Shown: in pieces, positions 8,243 to 16,147 of the stretch
Position numbering within the stretch: position 1 is the stretch's first letter
Layout: the number at the start of each line of letters is the position of its first letter
Source: Butyricicoccus sp. Marseille-Q5471
GTDB lineage: Bacteria > Bacillota > Clostridia > Oscillospirales > Butyricicoccaceae
DNA: 64,000 nt
Direction of reading: 5' to 3'
NCBI RefSeq assembly: GCF_951230135.1
Contig: NZ_CATNVC010000001.1
Location: 264,746-328,745, forward strand
Program-made: the position numbers and the translations under genes
The notes under the pieces: model-generated
The model's input: only the letters and a program-made list of their open reading frames with translations
Database searches by the model: none
Told to the model about the DNA's origin: nothing

Positions 8243-8377
8243 ATGGGAAAGCCGCCGGTGCAGATTATTTGCGACAATGTGTTCCAAAGCGGCACGCCCG
8301 AGGAACGTTCCATCCGCCTGACTGACACCTTAGCCGTGCTGATTGACCGGCTTGAGCAGGACGAACAGACCGTTTAA
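8243..8377 (+). CDS. Small ORF upstream of recombinase 1 (44 aa)
   Basis: A 44-residue reading frame starting MGKPPVQIICDNVFQSG and ending with an acidic helix (TLAVLIDRLEQDEQTV). AGAAGGA lies upstream at a somewhat long distance. I do not recognise a family. A small ORF in the same position precedes recombinase 2, which favours it being real. Small proteins next to large serine integrases can be directionality factors, but nothing in the sequence proves that role here. Confidence 0.5.
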   Translation: MGKPPVQIICDNVFQSGTPEERSIRLTDTLAVLIDRLEQDEQTV

Positions 8378-8384
8378 ATGGCAT

Positions 8385-8432
8385 ACAATCCTTTTCCGAC
8401 AGGGGGATCTCCCCAAATCGGAGAAGGATTGT
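8385..8432 (+). terminator. Hairpin between the small ORF and recombinase 1, terminator/attenuator-like
   Basis: A 15-bp stem with one mismatch pairs 8385-8399 with 8418-8432. GGGGG/CTCCCC pairing sits inside the loop and TTTTGTTTT follows. CTCCCC (8409-8414) is also complementary to the recombinase ribosome site GGGGAG (8441-8446), so it could switch between two pairings and limit recombinase expression. Confidence 0.5.
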
Positions 8433-8456
8433 TTTGTTTTGGGGAGGAGGCGTTTG

Positions 8457-9995
8457 ATGAAAGCCGCCATTTACTGCCGCCTGTCGGAAGAAGACCGCGG
8501 CAAACAGCTTGCAGATGCGGACAGCGAAAGCATTCAGAACCAAAAGACCATGCTGCTGTCCTATGCAATGGAACAGGGGTGGGAGATAGCCGGGATTTAC
8601 AGCGACGATGATTATGCGGGCGCGGATCGCAGCCGTCCGGCCTTTTGCCGCCTGCTGCGGGATGCCGAAGCGCGACGCTTCGACATTGTGCTCTGCAAAA
8701 CACAGTCACGCTTCACGCGTGAGCTGGAGCTTGTGGAAAAGTACATTCACGGTCTGTTCCCCATCTGGGGTATTCGCTTCATCAGCATCGTCGACAACGC
8801 CGACACTGCGAACAAGGGCAACAAGAAGTCGCGCCAAATCAATGGTCTGGTCAACGAGTGGTATCTTGAGGACATGTCAGACAGCATCAAAAGCGTGCTC
8901 GATACCAAACGCAGAAACGGCCGCCATATCGGGTCGTTCGCGCTGTACGGCTACCGCAAGGATCCCGATCGCAAGGGCGGTCTGCTCATCGACGAGCAAG
9001 CCGCTGCGGTGGTGCGCGAGGTGTTCACCCTCTTTGCGCAGGGACACGGAAAAACAGCGATTGCCCGTATGCTCAATGAGAGAGGCGTTCCCAACCCTAC
9101 CGAATACAAACACCGTCAGGGACTGCGCTATCAGCAGCCAAAAAACAGTACGCTGTGGAAATACGCCGCAATTTCTCGTATGCTGACGAATGAAATCTAT
9201 CTGGGTCACATGGTGCAGGGCAAATACGGCAGCGTATCCTACAAGTCGAAGGTCAACCGCCCACGCCCGCGCGAAGACTGGTTCCGCGTGGAGGACACGC
9301 ACGAGGCGATCATTGATTTGGCACTTTGGAATCGGGTACAAACCATTCTCAAGCAGAGGACCAAGCCATTTTCGACCGGCGAAATCGGGGTATTTGCGCA
9401 AAAAGCGCGCTGCGCGGGCTGCGGCGCTGTGCTGCGTTCTACGCAGAGCAACGGGCGCAGATATCTGAAATGCCCCAATCACGGTGTCTCACCGACGGCG
9501 TGCACCGGCGCCTTTATCGCGGTTGACCGACTGGAGCAGGCGGTGCTGTCCGAGCTGTGCCAGCTGATCGACCGGTACTTAGATGCGGCGGCTCTTGCGT
9601 GCAAACTTACCCGCAGCGTCCATTCGGATGCGCAGGAGCAGCGTTTGCAGGCGACAAAAGCATCCTGCGAAAAGAAATGTGCTGCATACGCAAAGAATAT
9701 CACCGCGCTCTATCTTGACAAGGCAAACGGCATCCTCACGGAGCAGGAGTTCATCACCATTTCCGCGCAGCTCCGCCGGGAGCAGGCACAGCTTGTCGGG
9801 CGCATCACGGACTGCACCGCAAAGCTTGCGCAGCTGCAGCAGACAGCAAGGACCCCGCGCGACGCGATTGCGCAATATGTTCCCCCTTCGCATCTCAGCC
9901 GCACCATGGTAGAGCTTTTGATTGACCACATAGCCGTTGGGCGGCGCGAACCGGGCACCTCGCAGCTCCCCATCACGATTTACTGGAACTTTTAA
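8457..9995 (+). CDS. Large serine recombinase 1
   Basis: A 512-residue site-specific recombinase. The resolvase domain starts AIYCRLSEEDRG with the catalytic serine at S10, followed by the arginine-rich active-site region (KTQSRFTRELE). A recombinase domain follows (FALYGYRKDP to about residue 310), then a zinc ribbon (CAGCG ... CPNH) and a C-terminal coiled coil (about 400-470), the usual large serine integrase layout. The start chosen is ATG 8457, six bases after GGGGAGGAGG. An upstream in-frame ATG would run through the hairpin and lacks a ribosome site. It ends 26 bp before the resumption of cotJC coding sequence, so it probably lies at the right end of an element inserted in that gene. 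No phage genes surround it. Confidence 0.93.
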   Translation: MKAAIYCRLSEEDRGKQLADADSESIQNQKTMLLSYAMEQGWEIAGIYSDDDYAGADRSRPAFCRLLRDAEARRFDIVLCKTQSRFTRELELVEKYIHGLFPIWGIRFISIVDNADTANKGNKKSRQINGLVNEWYLEDMSDSIKSVLDTKRRNGRHIGSFALYGYRKDPDRKGGLLIDEQAAAVVREVFTLFAQGHGKTAIARMLNERGVPNPTEYKHRQGLRYQQPKNSTLWKYAAISRMLTNEIYLGHMVQGKYGSVSYKSKVNRPRPREDWFRVEDTHEAIIDLALWNRVQTILKQRTKPFSTGEIGVFAQKARCAGCGAVLRSTQSNGRRYLKCPNHGVSPTACTGAFIAVDRLEQAVLSELCQLIDRYLDAAALACKLTRSVHSDAQEQRLQATKASCEKKCAAYAKNITALYLDKANGILTEQEFITISAQLRREQAQLVGRITDCTAKLAQLQQTARTPRDAIAQYVPPSHLSRTMVELLIDHIAVGRREPGTSQLPITIYWNF

Positions 9996-10018
9996 ACCGC
10001 TCGATTATTTGTTTTTAC

Positions 10019-10154
10019 ACCATCGCAGCAGAGCAGAAGGCGCGCACCACTTATGACAACCTGCTGCGCCTGATTGACGACCCCGATGTGCGTGAACCGA
10101 TCAAATTCCTGCGCGCACGTGAAATCGTTCACTTCCAACGCTTTGGTGAAGCGC
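10019..10154 (+). pseudogene. cotJC: cotJC (spore-coat manganese catalase), middle-to-late coding segment, interrupted on both sides
   Basis: In frame from about 10022 this reads IAAEQKARTTYDNLLRLIDD, then DPDVREPIKFLRAREIVHFQ and RFGEA. It matches the late region of CotJC/manganese catalases, including the metal-ligand glutamate in AAEQ and histidine in EIVHFQ. It has no start codon: upstream lies recombinase 1, and after GCG (10151-10153) the frame runs into unrelated sequence (PQPKRQ). The missing C-terminus is found at 24174-24332. The N-terminal part is not in the window. The segment has no stop or frameshift, so it is intact rather than decayed. It could be a leftover, or part of a gene restored by excision in the sporulating mother cell. 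Confidence 0.85.
10142..10154 (+). repeat. Left copy of 13-bp near-direct repeat, candidate attL core of the 14-kb element
   Basis: TTTGGTGAAGCGC here and TTCGGCGATGCGC at 24162-24174 match at 10 of 13 positions. The mismatches fall at codon third positions of Phe-Gly-Glu/Asp-Ala, and the last four bases GCGC are identical. Joining the copies gives Phe-Gly-Glu/Asp-Ala-Leu-Arg in the cotJC frame. The exact crossover dinucleotide cannot be fixed from one sequence. Confidence 0.7.
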
Positions 10155-10175
10155 CGCAACCCAAGCGACAGACGG

Positions 10176-10213
10176 CAAAAAAGGCGCATAAAGCATTTCG
10201 CTTTATGCGCCTT
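10176..10213 (-). terminator. Rho-independent terminator of the 10216-10950 gene
   Basis: A 14-bp perfect stem (10181-10194 with 10200-10213) and five-base loop. A-tracts at 10177-10182 give U's after the stem on the minus strand. Confidence 0.8.
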
Positions 10214-10215
10214 TC

Positions 10216-10950
10216 CTATTGCCGTATCCGATACCCGCAAATCGGCTTTGGCTGCTGCGCTATTTGCAGCTGACTGTCATCGACCACCATCACTACGGTA
10301 AAATCGGCGTTCAGTTCTTCATTGACAATCCGCAGAATTTCCGCTTTTGTGTACGGAAACAAGTGCGAATACAGTCCGCTTGCCGTTTGCTCCCGTCCCG
10401 GTGTGCGATATCGCTTGCTCCGCGCATCACAATAGCGGCAGCATTCGATTTCTCCTCGTCCGTCCGCTCTGCGGCGCACCTGTAAGTGGATGCTGCGGCA
10501 TGACCGATTCTGAAAACAGGTCTCCATGCGGTCAAACAGCGTGTCCTGCCCCTGTGCGCCGTGCCCGATGAGAAGCAGCATTCGGTTACCTTCGTTTTGC
10601 TGCTTGTATGCTGCAATGAACGTGTCATCTGTGCAGGCGGCGCTTGCCTGCACGCCGCTGAACCGGATGCTCTCATATTGCCGGTCGAGCTCCTTTGCTA
10701 TGACCTGTACCAACTCCTGTTTCGTGCACGACCGTGTGGTCAGCCTTTTCGGCGCGGCAGCTCCTGTGCCCCGTCGGTTTCGATCCGCATAAAAGCAGTC
10801 TGTGATTTGACACACGCCGCGTTCGACCCGCAGCTTAATAAAAATCAACCGACCGTGATTTGTTTTTATCATACCGCGATAAAGTCCCGCCGAAACCGGA
10901 TAAAGCATCAAAATCGCGCGCCCTCCCGCTTGCGCCTTCGCTTGCTTCAT
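10216..10950 (-). CDS. Hypothetical protein (244 aa), family not recognised
   Basis: A basic, cysteine-containing protein of 244 residues starting MKQAKAQAGGRAILMLYPVS behind an AGGGGG ribosome site, followed by its own terminator. I see no signal peptide, membrane segment or known motif. A central CCRYC cysteine cluster (about residue 185) might bind metal. It is the first gene inside the left end of the element that splits cotJC, transcribed toward that end. Its codon and base use look less GC-rich than the neighbouring genes by eye. I assign no function. Confidence 0.6.
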   Translation of the reverse strand: MKQAKAQAGGRAILMLYPVSAGLYRGMIKTNHGRLIFIKLRVERGVCQITDCFYADRNRRGTGAAAPKRLTTRSCTKQELVQVIAKELDRQYESIRFSGVQASAACTDDTFIAAYKQQNEGNRMLLLIGHGAQGQDTLFDRMETCFQNRSCRSIHLQVRRRADGRGEIECCRYCDARSKRYRTPGREQTASGLYSHLFPYTKAEILRIVNEELNADFTVVMVVDDSQLQIAQQPKPICGYRIRQ

Positions 10951-11013
10951 GTTTGTCCCCCTCTCTGTGCCAAGCTACTGAAATCTATGTTGCGGCGGTT
11001 TCTTCTATGCGGC

Positions 11014-11064
11014 AAAAAGCGGCACGAACCCGATTGGAGTCCGTGCCGCTTTGGCATCATTTTT
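11014..11064 (-). terminator. Terminator after ccdA-tlpA
   Basis: An 11-bp stem pairs 11016-11026 with 11042-11052, with A-tracts on the left and T-tracts (11060-11064) on the right. It can work in both directions and ends the leftward redox operon. Confidence 0.75.
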
Positions 11065-11068
11065 TAAT

Positions 11069-12364
11069 TTAAGCGGCGCGCTTGCCCGTCATCGTTTGCT
11101 GAACGATGCTTTCCATCACTTCTCCGGTTAATGCGCTTTCCACATATCCAAATACATTTCCGTCCGCATCAATCATAAAGGTCGTCGGGAATGCACGGAT
11201 GCCGTAGGTCTGGAACACTTCGCCGCTTTCATCCATGACAACCGGGAAGGAATAATTGTTATCGGACAAAAACTTCGTAATATGCGCCGTGTCGCCCTCT
11301 TGCCCCTGATTCGGTCCGGCGACGCCCAGCACCACCAAATCCTCCGCGTTGCCGCCATACTTTTCATAGAGCGCCTGAATTTCCGGCATCTCGCCGCGGC
11401 ACGGCGGGCACCAGGTCGCCCAAAAGTTGAGAAACACCGTTTTGCCCTTATAGTCGGACAGGGTATGTGTCTCGCCGTTTTGATCAACTAAGGTAAAGTC
11501 CGGCGCGACACTCACCTGCACCTCCGGCTCCGCCACAGGCTCTTCCACAGGCTTTTCTGCCTCGGGTTCGGTCACCGCCGGTGTTTCAGCATCCGGCTGC
11601 TGCTGACTCTGCGAAACGTCGACAGCATTCCCGCCGGAGCTGGACAGATAATTGGTAAATCCGTTCATAAATCCGGTAAAGGTCATAACACCCATGATAA
11701 TCAGCAGCGCTGCGCCGATTTTAACGGTATACTGCACCACATTTTTATATTTTTTGAAGAAATCGAGCACCGCACTGGTAAACAGACCGACTGCAAGGAA
11801 GGGCAGAATAAAGCCGAGGGTGTACACGCCAATCAGCACCGCACCCTTGGCCATCGAGGCCGACGAGCCTGCCATGAGCATGACGCTGCCCAACACCGGT
11901 CCGACGCAGGGCGTCCACGCAAAGCTGAACGTAAAGCCCAGCAGCAGTGCCGGAATCGGCCCCATCGACCAGCGTTCCAGCCGGAACGGCAGACGATGCT
12001 CTCGGTCGATTGCCTGCGAACGGCCGAAAAAGCCGAACTGGTACAGACCGAACAGCACCATAACAATGCCGCTGATGCGTGCAAACAAGATTCGATTGGT
12101 GCTAAAAAAGCGTCCTAACGCCGTAAATCCAAATCCCAGCAGGAAAAAAGCTGCGCTCACGCCCAGTACAAAGAAGATGGTGTTCACCATCGCCTGCTTG
12201 CGCGGATAATGAATGTTGCCCTCTGCGTCCACCTGCTTGCCACCGCCTGCCAGATAGCTGACATACAGCGGCACTAGCGGTAGAATACAAGGGGAAAAGA
12301 AGCTCAATAAGCCCTGTAAAAATACGGTCAAGACCGGGATGCTGGTTTCAACTGAAAAACCCAT
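11069..12364 (-). CDS. CcdA-TlpA fusion: membrane thiol-electron transporter with extracytoplasmic thioredoxin domain
   Basis: Residues 1-235 form a six-helix CcdA/DsbD-type domain with two redox cysteines, C26 in FFSPCILPLVP and C153 in WTPCVGP. A Pro/Glu-rich linker (about 245-285) joins a TlpA-like thioredoxin domain with WCPPC (C319/C322) and a later cis-Pro loop. CcdA passes electrons from cytoplasmic thioredoxin through the membrane, and the fused domain would deliver them to outside substrates. At 431 aa both modules are complete. It follows a rhodanese lipoprotein and an Rrf2 regulator, so the operon probably handles thiol, sulfur or peroxide stress outside the cell. ATG 12364 is preceded by AAAGGAT. 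Confidence 0.93.
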   Translation of the reverse strand: MGFSVETSIPVLTVFLQGLLSFFSPCILPLVPLYVSYLAGGGKQVDAEGNIHYPRKQAMVNTIFFVLGVSAAFFLLGFGFTALGRFFSTNRILFARISGIVMVLFGLYQFGFFGRSQAIDREHRLPFRLERWSMGPIPALLLGFTFSFAWTPCVGPVLGSVMLMAGSSASMAKGAVLIGVYTLGFILPFLAVGLFTSAVLDFFKKYKNVVQYTVKIGAALLIIMGVMTFTGFMNGFTNYLSSSGGNAVDVSQSQQQPDAETPAVTEPEAEKPVEEPVAEPEVQVSVAPDFTLVDQNGETHTLSDYKGKTVFLNFWATWCPPCRGEMPEIQALYEKYGGNAEDLVVLGVAGPNQGQEGDTAHITKFLSDNNYSFPVVMDESGEVFQTYGIRAFPTTFMIDADGNVFGYVESALTGEVMESIVQQTMTGKRAA

Positions 12365-12399
12365 ATTCAGATCCTTTCATCGGTAATTGTAATCTTCCA

Positions 12400-12810
12400 T
12401 CAAGTAAAGATTTTCTTGTCTATATCGGCAATGGTGATGCCGCGCAGGCGCTCCTTGCAGTCCCGATCGAGCTGCAGATACAGTTCATCCATAATATCTG
12501 CCATGCCCGAGGCCACCAGGCACTCCATATCACTGTCACCGCTTCTCCATGCGGCATCTACAAAGCGGGTATCCAGCGCCTGCGCTACCTCGGCAAGGGA
12601 AAGCTGCTGCGCATCCCCGCAAAACCGGTAGCCGCCGACACTGCCTTCCTTCGTTTCCACAAAGCCTGCCTTCTTTAGCTTTGCCATGACCTTGCGCACC
12701 CGCGCGGGATTGGTGCAAATGTTCTCCGCCAGTGCTTCGCTGGTCAGCACACAGGCCTTGTGATTGAGATAAACCAAGGCGTGCACCGCCACGCTGAACA
12801 TACTGTCCAT
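12400..12810 (-). CDS. Rrf2-family transcriptional regulator
   Basis: A 136-residue winged-helix regulator. The N-terminus MDSMFSVAVHALVYLN, the recognition helix ENICTNPARVRKVMAKL, and the wing GSVGGYRF are hallmarks of Rrf2 proteins. The three-cysteine iron-sulfur cluster of IscR/NsrR is absent as a clear cluster. Cysteines occur at CTN, FCG, MEC and RDC, so redox sensing by thiols remains possible. It lies between the rhodanese and CcdA-TlpA genes and probably controls that operon through the inverted repeat at 13322-13340. Confidence 0.88.
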   Translation of the reverse strand: MDSMFSVAVHALVYLNHKACVLTSEALAENICTNPARVRKVMAKLKKAGFVETKEGSVGGYRFCGDAQQLSLAEVAQALDTRFVDAAWRSGDSDMECLVASGMADIMDELYLQLDRDCKERLRGITIADIDKKIFT

Positions 12811-12826
12811 GGTTTGTGCTCCTTTC

Positions 12827-13306
12827 TCAGTCCTTCACAACATCATACGGCCAATCATTGATACCGCCAAAATCATACACATTCCGGTATCCCAGCTCGA
12901 GCAGCTTTTCAGAGGCTTCCTTGCTGCGCCGTCCGCTGCGGCAGTACACCAGCAGCGTTGCTTCTTTATCCGGCAGCGCCTCGGGCATTTGATCTACAAT
13001 GCTCTCGTTGGGCACCAAAACCGCATCGGCAATGTGCCCTTCCTGATATTCCGCTTCCGTACGCACATCGACCACGGTGACTGTCTGCTCATCCATCATC
13101 GTTTTGGTTTCCTCTGCGGTGATTTTATGGTAGACGCCCGCTTCCTCTGTCTTTGCGCTGTCCGCGGCCATGTCGTCCGTCGCCATATCGCCGTTGTTCG
13201 TGCCGGCGCTGCCCTCCATCGTCTTATCGCTGCCGGCCGACGGATTCGCCTGACAGGCCGTTAACAGCAGCAGAATTGAAAATACCAGCGGAATCATCTT
13301 TTTCAT
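12827..13306 (-). CDS. Rhodanese-like lipoprotein
   Basis: A 159-residue extracytoplasmic lipoprotein. The signal peptide ends in LLLLTAC (lipid cysteine C18), followed by a Ser/Asp/Met-rich linker. The rhodanese domain has VVDVRTEAEYQEGHI and an active-site loop YCRSGRRS with C122. Rhodaneses carry persulfide sulfur or act as thiol-relay proteins. It is the first gene of an operon with rrf2 and ccdA-tlpA. Fused CcdA-TlpA may keep its cysteine reduced. AAGGAG precedes the start. Confidence 0.9.
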   Translation of the reverse strand: MKKMIPLVFSILLLLTACQANPSAGSDKTMEGSAGTNNGDMATDDMAADSAKTEEAGVYHKITAEETKTMMDEQTVTVVDVRTEAEYQEGHIADAVLVPNESIVDQMPEALPDKEATLLVYCRSGRRSKEASEKLLELGYRNVYDFGGINDWPYDVVKD

Positions 13307-13321
13307 ACGCTCTACTCCTTA

Positions 13322-13381
13322 TGTAATTATTTTAATTACAGTTTATACTGTTACTATACAGGTTACAGTTGAGTCTGTCAA
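13322..13381 (-). promoter_or_regulatory. Promoter and inverted-repeat operator of the rhodanese-rrf2-ccdA/tlpA operon
   Basis: On the minus strand, TTGACA (13376-13381) and TATAGT (13353-13358) are separated by 17 bp, near consensus. TGTAATTA-TTT-TAATTACA (13322-13340) lies just downstream of the -10, and a looser ACTGT...ACAGT repeat overlaps the -10. The Rrf2 protein in the operon is the likely binder (inference). The rest of this gap (13382-13584) shows nothing else I can support. Confidence 0.7.
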
Positions 13382-13584
13382 GCAGTTTTTCACATTTCCG
13401 GATTTATTTCTCCTCAAGACGATGTCCTCCACAATAGGCATGTATCCCCATGATGTAAACCACAAGATACAGTATCTTTCCCATTGACTTCACGCTTGGC
13501 ATTCGGCGAAGCGAAATGGATGGATTAAACGCCTGACTTTCGCGCAGCGGATTGCAGGTGATGCTGTGCCTTTGGATTTCATAA

Positions 13585-13631
13585 AAAACCACCGTCCACA
13601 ACACAGAAACTGCGTTGTGGACGGTGGTTTT
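13585..13631 (-). terminator. Terminator after the GGDEF/HD-GYP gene
   Basis: A perfect 18-bp stem pairs 13585-13602 with 13614-13631, with A/T tracts on both sides. A short open frame over this hairpin is therefore not taken as a gene. Confidence 0.85.
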
Positions 13632-13636
13632 ATTCA

Positions 13637-16147
13637 TTAGTAATTCAGCAGTTTGATTTTGCCCTCTTCAACCATCGAAATAAACAGGAAACCCAGTTCG
13701 GGATCGAACTGACGCCCCAGATTACGCCGAATTTCATTGAGTGCATCTTCAACCGGCATTGCGTGCTTATACGAACGGCGGGACACCATCGCATCGAACG
13801 AATCGACGATGCAGAGGCACCGCGCACCGATGGGGATGGCTTCCCCCGCGATGCCGCGTGGATAGCCCTTGCCGTCCCATCGCTCATGATGCCCCAGCAC
13901 GGCTGGAATAACATAATCCAGCGAAGGCAGATGGCGAATCATCTCAATCGAACGCTCCACATGCTGCCGCATGATGGCAAACTCTTCGTCGGTCAGCTTG
14001 CCGGCCTTGGTTAGAATGGAATCCGGAATGCCGATTTTACCGATATCATGCAGAAGACCCGCCTGACGGATGATCTCCACATGGTCGCCGTTGAGTCCGT
14101 AGGCCTCAGCCAGTGATGCTGCGTACTGCGCCACACAGTTGGAATGGTTGAAGGTATAATGATCCTTCGCATCGATTGCCGCAGTCAGCGCATAAATGGT
14201 CGAGGAATACTCCTCTACAATCGTTGCCTTGTCCATTTGCTGCGGCTCATTATCCGCAGAACGGGTGTAGACCATAATGCGATTCTTGCCGTGCTGCTTA
14301 GCGCTGAACACCGCAAGGTTTGCATAGGACAGCAGCTGATCCGGGTTTGCCGCCGCGGTCGGATAATTGCAGATGCCGGCCGAGAAAGTCAGGAAGTGAC
14401 GCGTGCTCTCCTCCTCCCTGCGGATATCCTCCTGCAGGCGGCGGCCGATTCGTTCTGCAATCTCGCGTGCCGCCGTGCTGTCAAAGAACGGCAGCAGTAT
14501 GGCGAATTCCTTGCCGCCATACCGTGCAATTGTGCCCTTGCTGCCGATTTCGCTCTCCAAAATTCGGCTGAAGGTGATGAGCATCTCATCCCCCTTCCCG
14601 GAACCGTACAGCTCGTTATACAGGCGGAAATTATCCAGATTGAACAGAATGACCGAAATCGAGTGCCCACTCGCCTGTTGGAACGCAACCTCCATTTTGT
14701 TGTTAAAATAGCGGCGGTTATACAGGCCGGTCAGCGCATCGCACTGTGCATCGCGCTGGATGGTCTCATACAGGTTTGCGTTCTGCATCGCAATCGAGAC
14801 AATCGACACGGCGGACTCCAGAAACATGGTTTCATCAAAAGAATACGGCTTGCGGTCGTTCTTTTCCGACAGCAGCGTGATACCCACCATCTGTTCATCA
14901 CAGCGAATGGGCAGAATCAGGCCGATGTTCAGTTCTGCCAGTGCGCGTTTTTCGGTCTCCCACATGGATTTGAAATAGGAGGAGTGCCGGAATTCGCTGT
15001 AGGAAATGCTCGATTCATGCTCCCGCAGCCAGAGAATCAGCGGATTATCCTCCCGCAGCGACATTTTGCGGTGTATCGGCGCACTGCCGGCCTCCGACCA
15101 GTAGCACTGATCCTCCCGGTGATACAGGCATACATAGGCATGCTCCACATGCACCGCCTCGTGCAGCAGGTCGACATAGGTGTCGATGATTTGATCGAGC
15201 TGCAGGGTGCGGTTGACCGCCGTAGAAAACCGGCGCAGGCGATCCTCGCGCTCAATCTGGTCACGCACAAATACCTTGCTCAGCAGCAGATTCAGCACAT
15301 TGAACACCAAAATCGCAAGCATTGTGCACAGCACGGCCACAATAATCATTTCATATTCGACATAATCCTGCAGTATGGTATCAAACAGGAAGCGAATCGC
15401 GCTGTTTGCGCCGACCAGCACCGAGCACACGACGAGAATGGTCATAAAATAGGCTGCGCCCTTGGATGCAATCTGGCTGAGTGCAAAAATACGCTTTTTA
15501 CAGAACGCATAATAGATGCAAATCGCGTTAATTGCACAGGCGGCGGTATCGAGCGGCAGGGTATTGAGCACCGGCGCGACCGATTGCAGCACAATTACGA
15601 TAAACATGACCAAAACGCCAATTAAGAACGGGGTAAAATGAACCGACGGCACACCCTGCTTGCGCAGTCCGCGCAGCATAATCCGCCAGACTGAGATGAA
15701 AATCAGCACCGCAATCAGAATCGGCACCGCTGCGAGCGGATGGGTGATATAGCTCAAATTCGGCCGCCCTGCTTCCACAGTGATGACCGGCCGCGACATG
15801 TACATGTCGTTGTGGTTCATAATCAGCATGAGAATCGTGGCAGCGCCCCAGACGCACTTCATTACCCAGCCGCGCTCGCCCACATAATGGCCCGCCATTA
15901 AATAGTAAAGCCATGGAACCAAGATAATACCGCTGACCGATACTTCCCACCAGAAGTTGGGCGAGGGGTACATTTGCAGGCGCAGCATCAGCGAACCGCC
16001 CGTCCACATCATGAATGCACCGAGCATCATCATAAACGAGTAGATCGTCTGATTTTTGCGCGCGGTCAGCAGCGTCATAAACAAAAACAGGTTGCACAGC
16101 AGCGCCACTGCGGGAATCAGGGAGAAGATGTGCGGATTCATTGTCAT
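13637..16147 (-). CDS. Membrane-bound GAF-GGDEF-HD-GYP protein (cyclic-di-GMP phosphodiesterase type)
   Basis: An 836-residue signalling protein. Residues 1-290 hold about eight membrane helices of the histidine-kinase-N-terminal 7TM type. A GAF-like domain follows (about 300-455), then a GGDEF domain (470-625), then HD-GYP (655-836). The GGDEF signature is GGKEF (544-548), a change that often goes with loss of diguanylate cyclase activity. The HD-GYP signature is complete: HDIGKIGIP (700-708) and HHERWDGKGYP (753-763), so c-di-GMP hydrolysis is likely. The start overlaps the upstream gene's stop. It lies within the element that interrupts cotJC. Confidence 0.92.
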   Translation of the reverse strand: MTMNPHIFSLIPAVALLCNLFLFMTLLTARKNQTIYSFMMMLGAFMMWTGGSLMLRLQMYPSPNFWWEVSVSGIILVPWLYYLMAGHYVGERGWVMKCVWGAATILMLIMNHNDMYMSRPVITVEAGRPNLSYITHPLAAVPILIAVLIFISVWRIMLRGLRKQGVPSVHFTPFLIGVLVMFIVIVLQSVAPVLNTLPLDTAACAINAICIYYAFCKKRIFALSQIASKGAAYFMTILVVCSVLVGANSAIRFLFDTILQDYVEYEMIIVAVLCTMLAILVFNVLNLLLSKVFVRDQIEREDRLRRFSTAVNRTLQLDQIIDTYVDLLHEAVHVEHAYVCLYHREDQCYWSEAGSAPIHRKMSLREDNPLILWLREHESSISYSEFRHSSYFKSMWETEKRALAELNIGLILPIRCDEQMVGITLLSEKNDRKPYSFDETMFLESAVSIVSIAMQNANLYETIQRDAQCDALTGLYNRRYFNNKMEVAFQQASGHSISVILFNLDNFRLYNELYGSGKGDEMLITFSRILESEIGSKGTIARYGGKEFAILLPFFDSTAAREIAERIGRRLQEDIRREEESTRHFLTFSAGICNYPTAAANPDQLLSYANLAVFSAKQHGKNRIMVYTRSADNEPQQMDKATIVEEYSSTIYALTAAIDAKDHYTFNHSNCVAQYAASLAEAYGLNGDHVEIIRQAGLLHDIGKIGIPDSILTKAGKLTDEEFAIMRQHVERSIEMIRHLPSLDYVIPAVLGHHERWDGKGYPRGIAGEAIPIGARCLCIVDSFDAMVSRRSYKHAMPVEDALNEIRRNLGRQFDPELGFLFISMVEEGKIKLLNY

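Noticed and set aside
10001-10273. Independent small gene ending at 10273
   Set aside because: The frame that starts with GTG inside the cotJC segment continues past the junction through the terminator hairpin. It is an artefact of the split gene.
13404-13637. Possible 77-residue gene on the minus strand
   Set aside because: Its first part is the terminator hairpin of the neighbouring gene, and no ribosome site precedes it.
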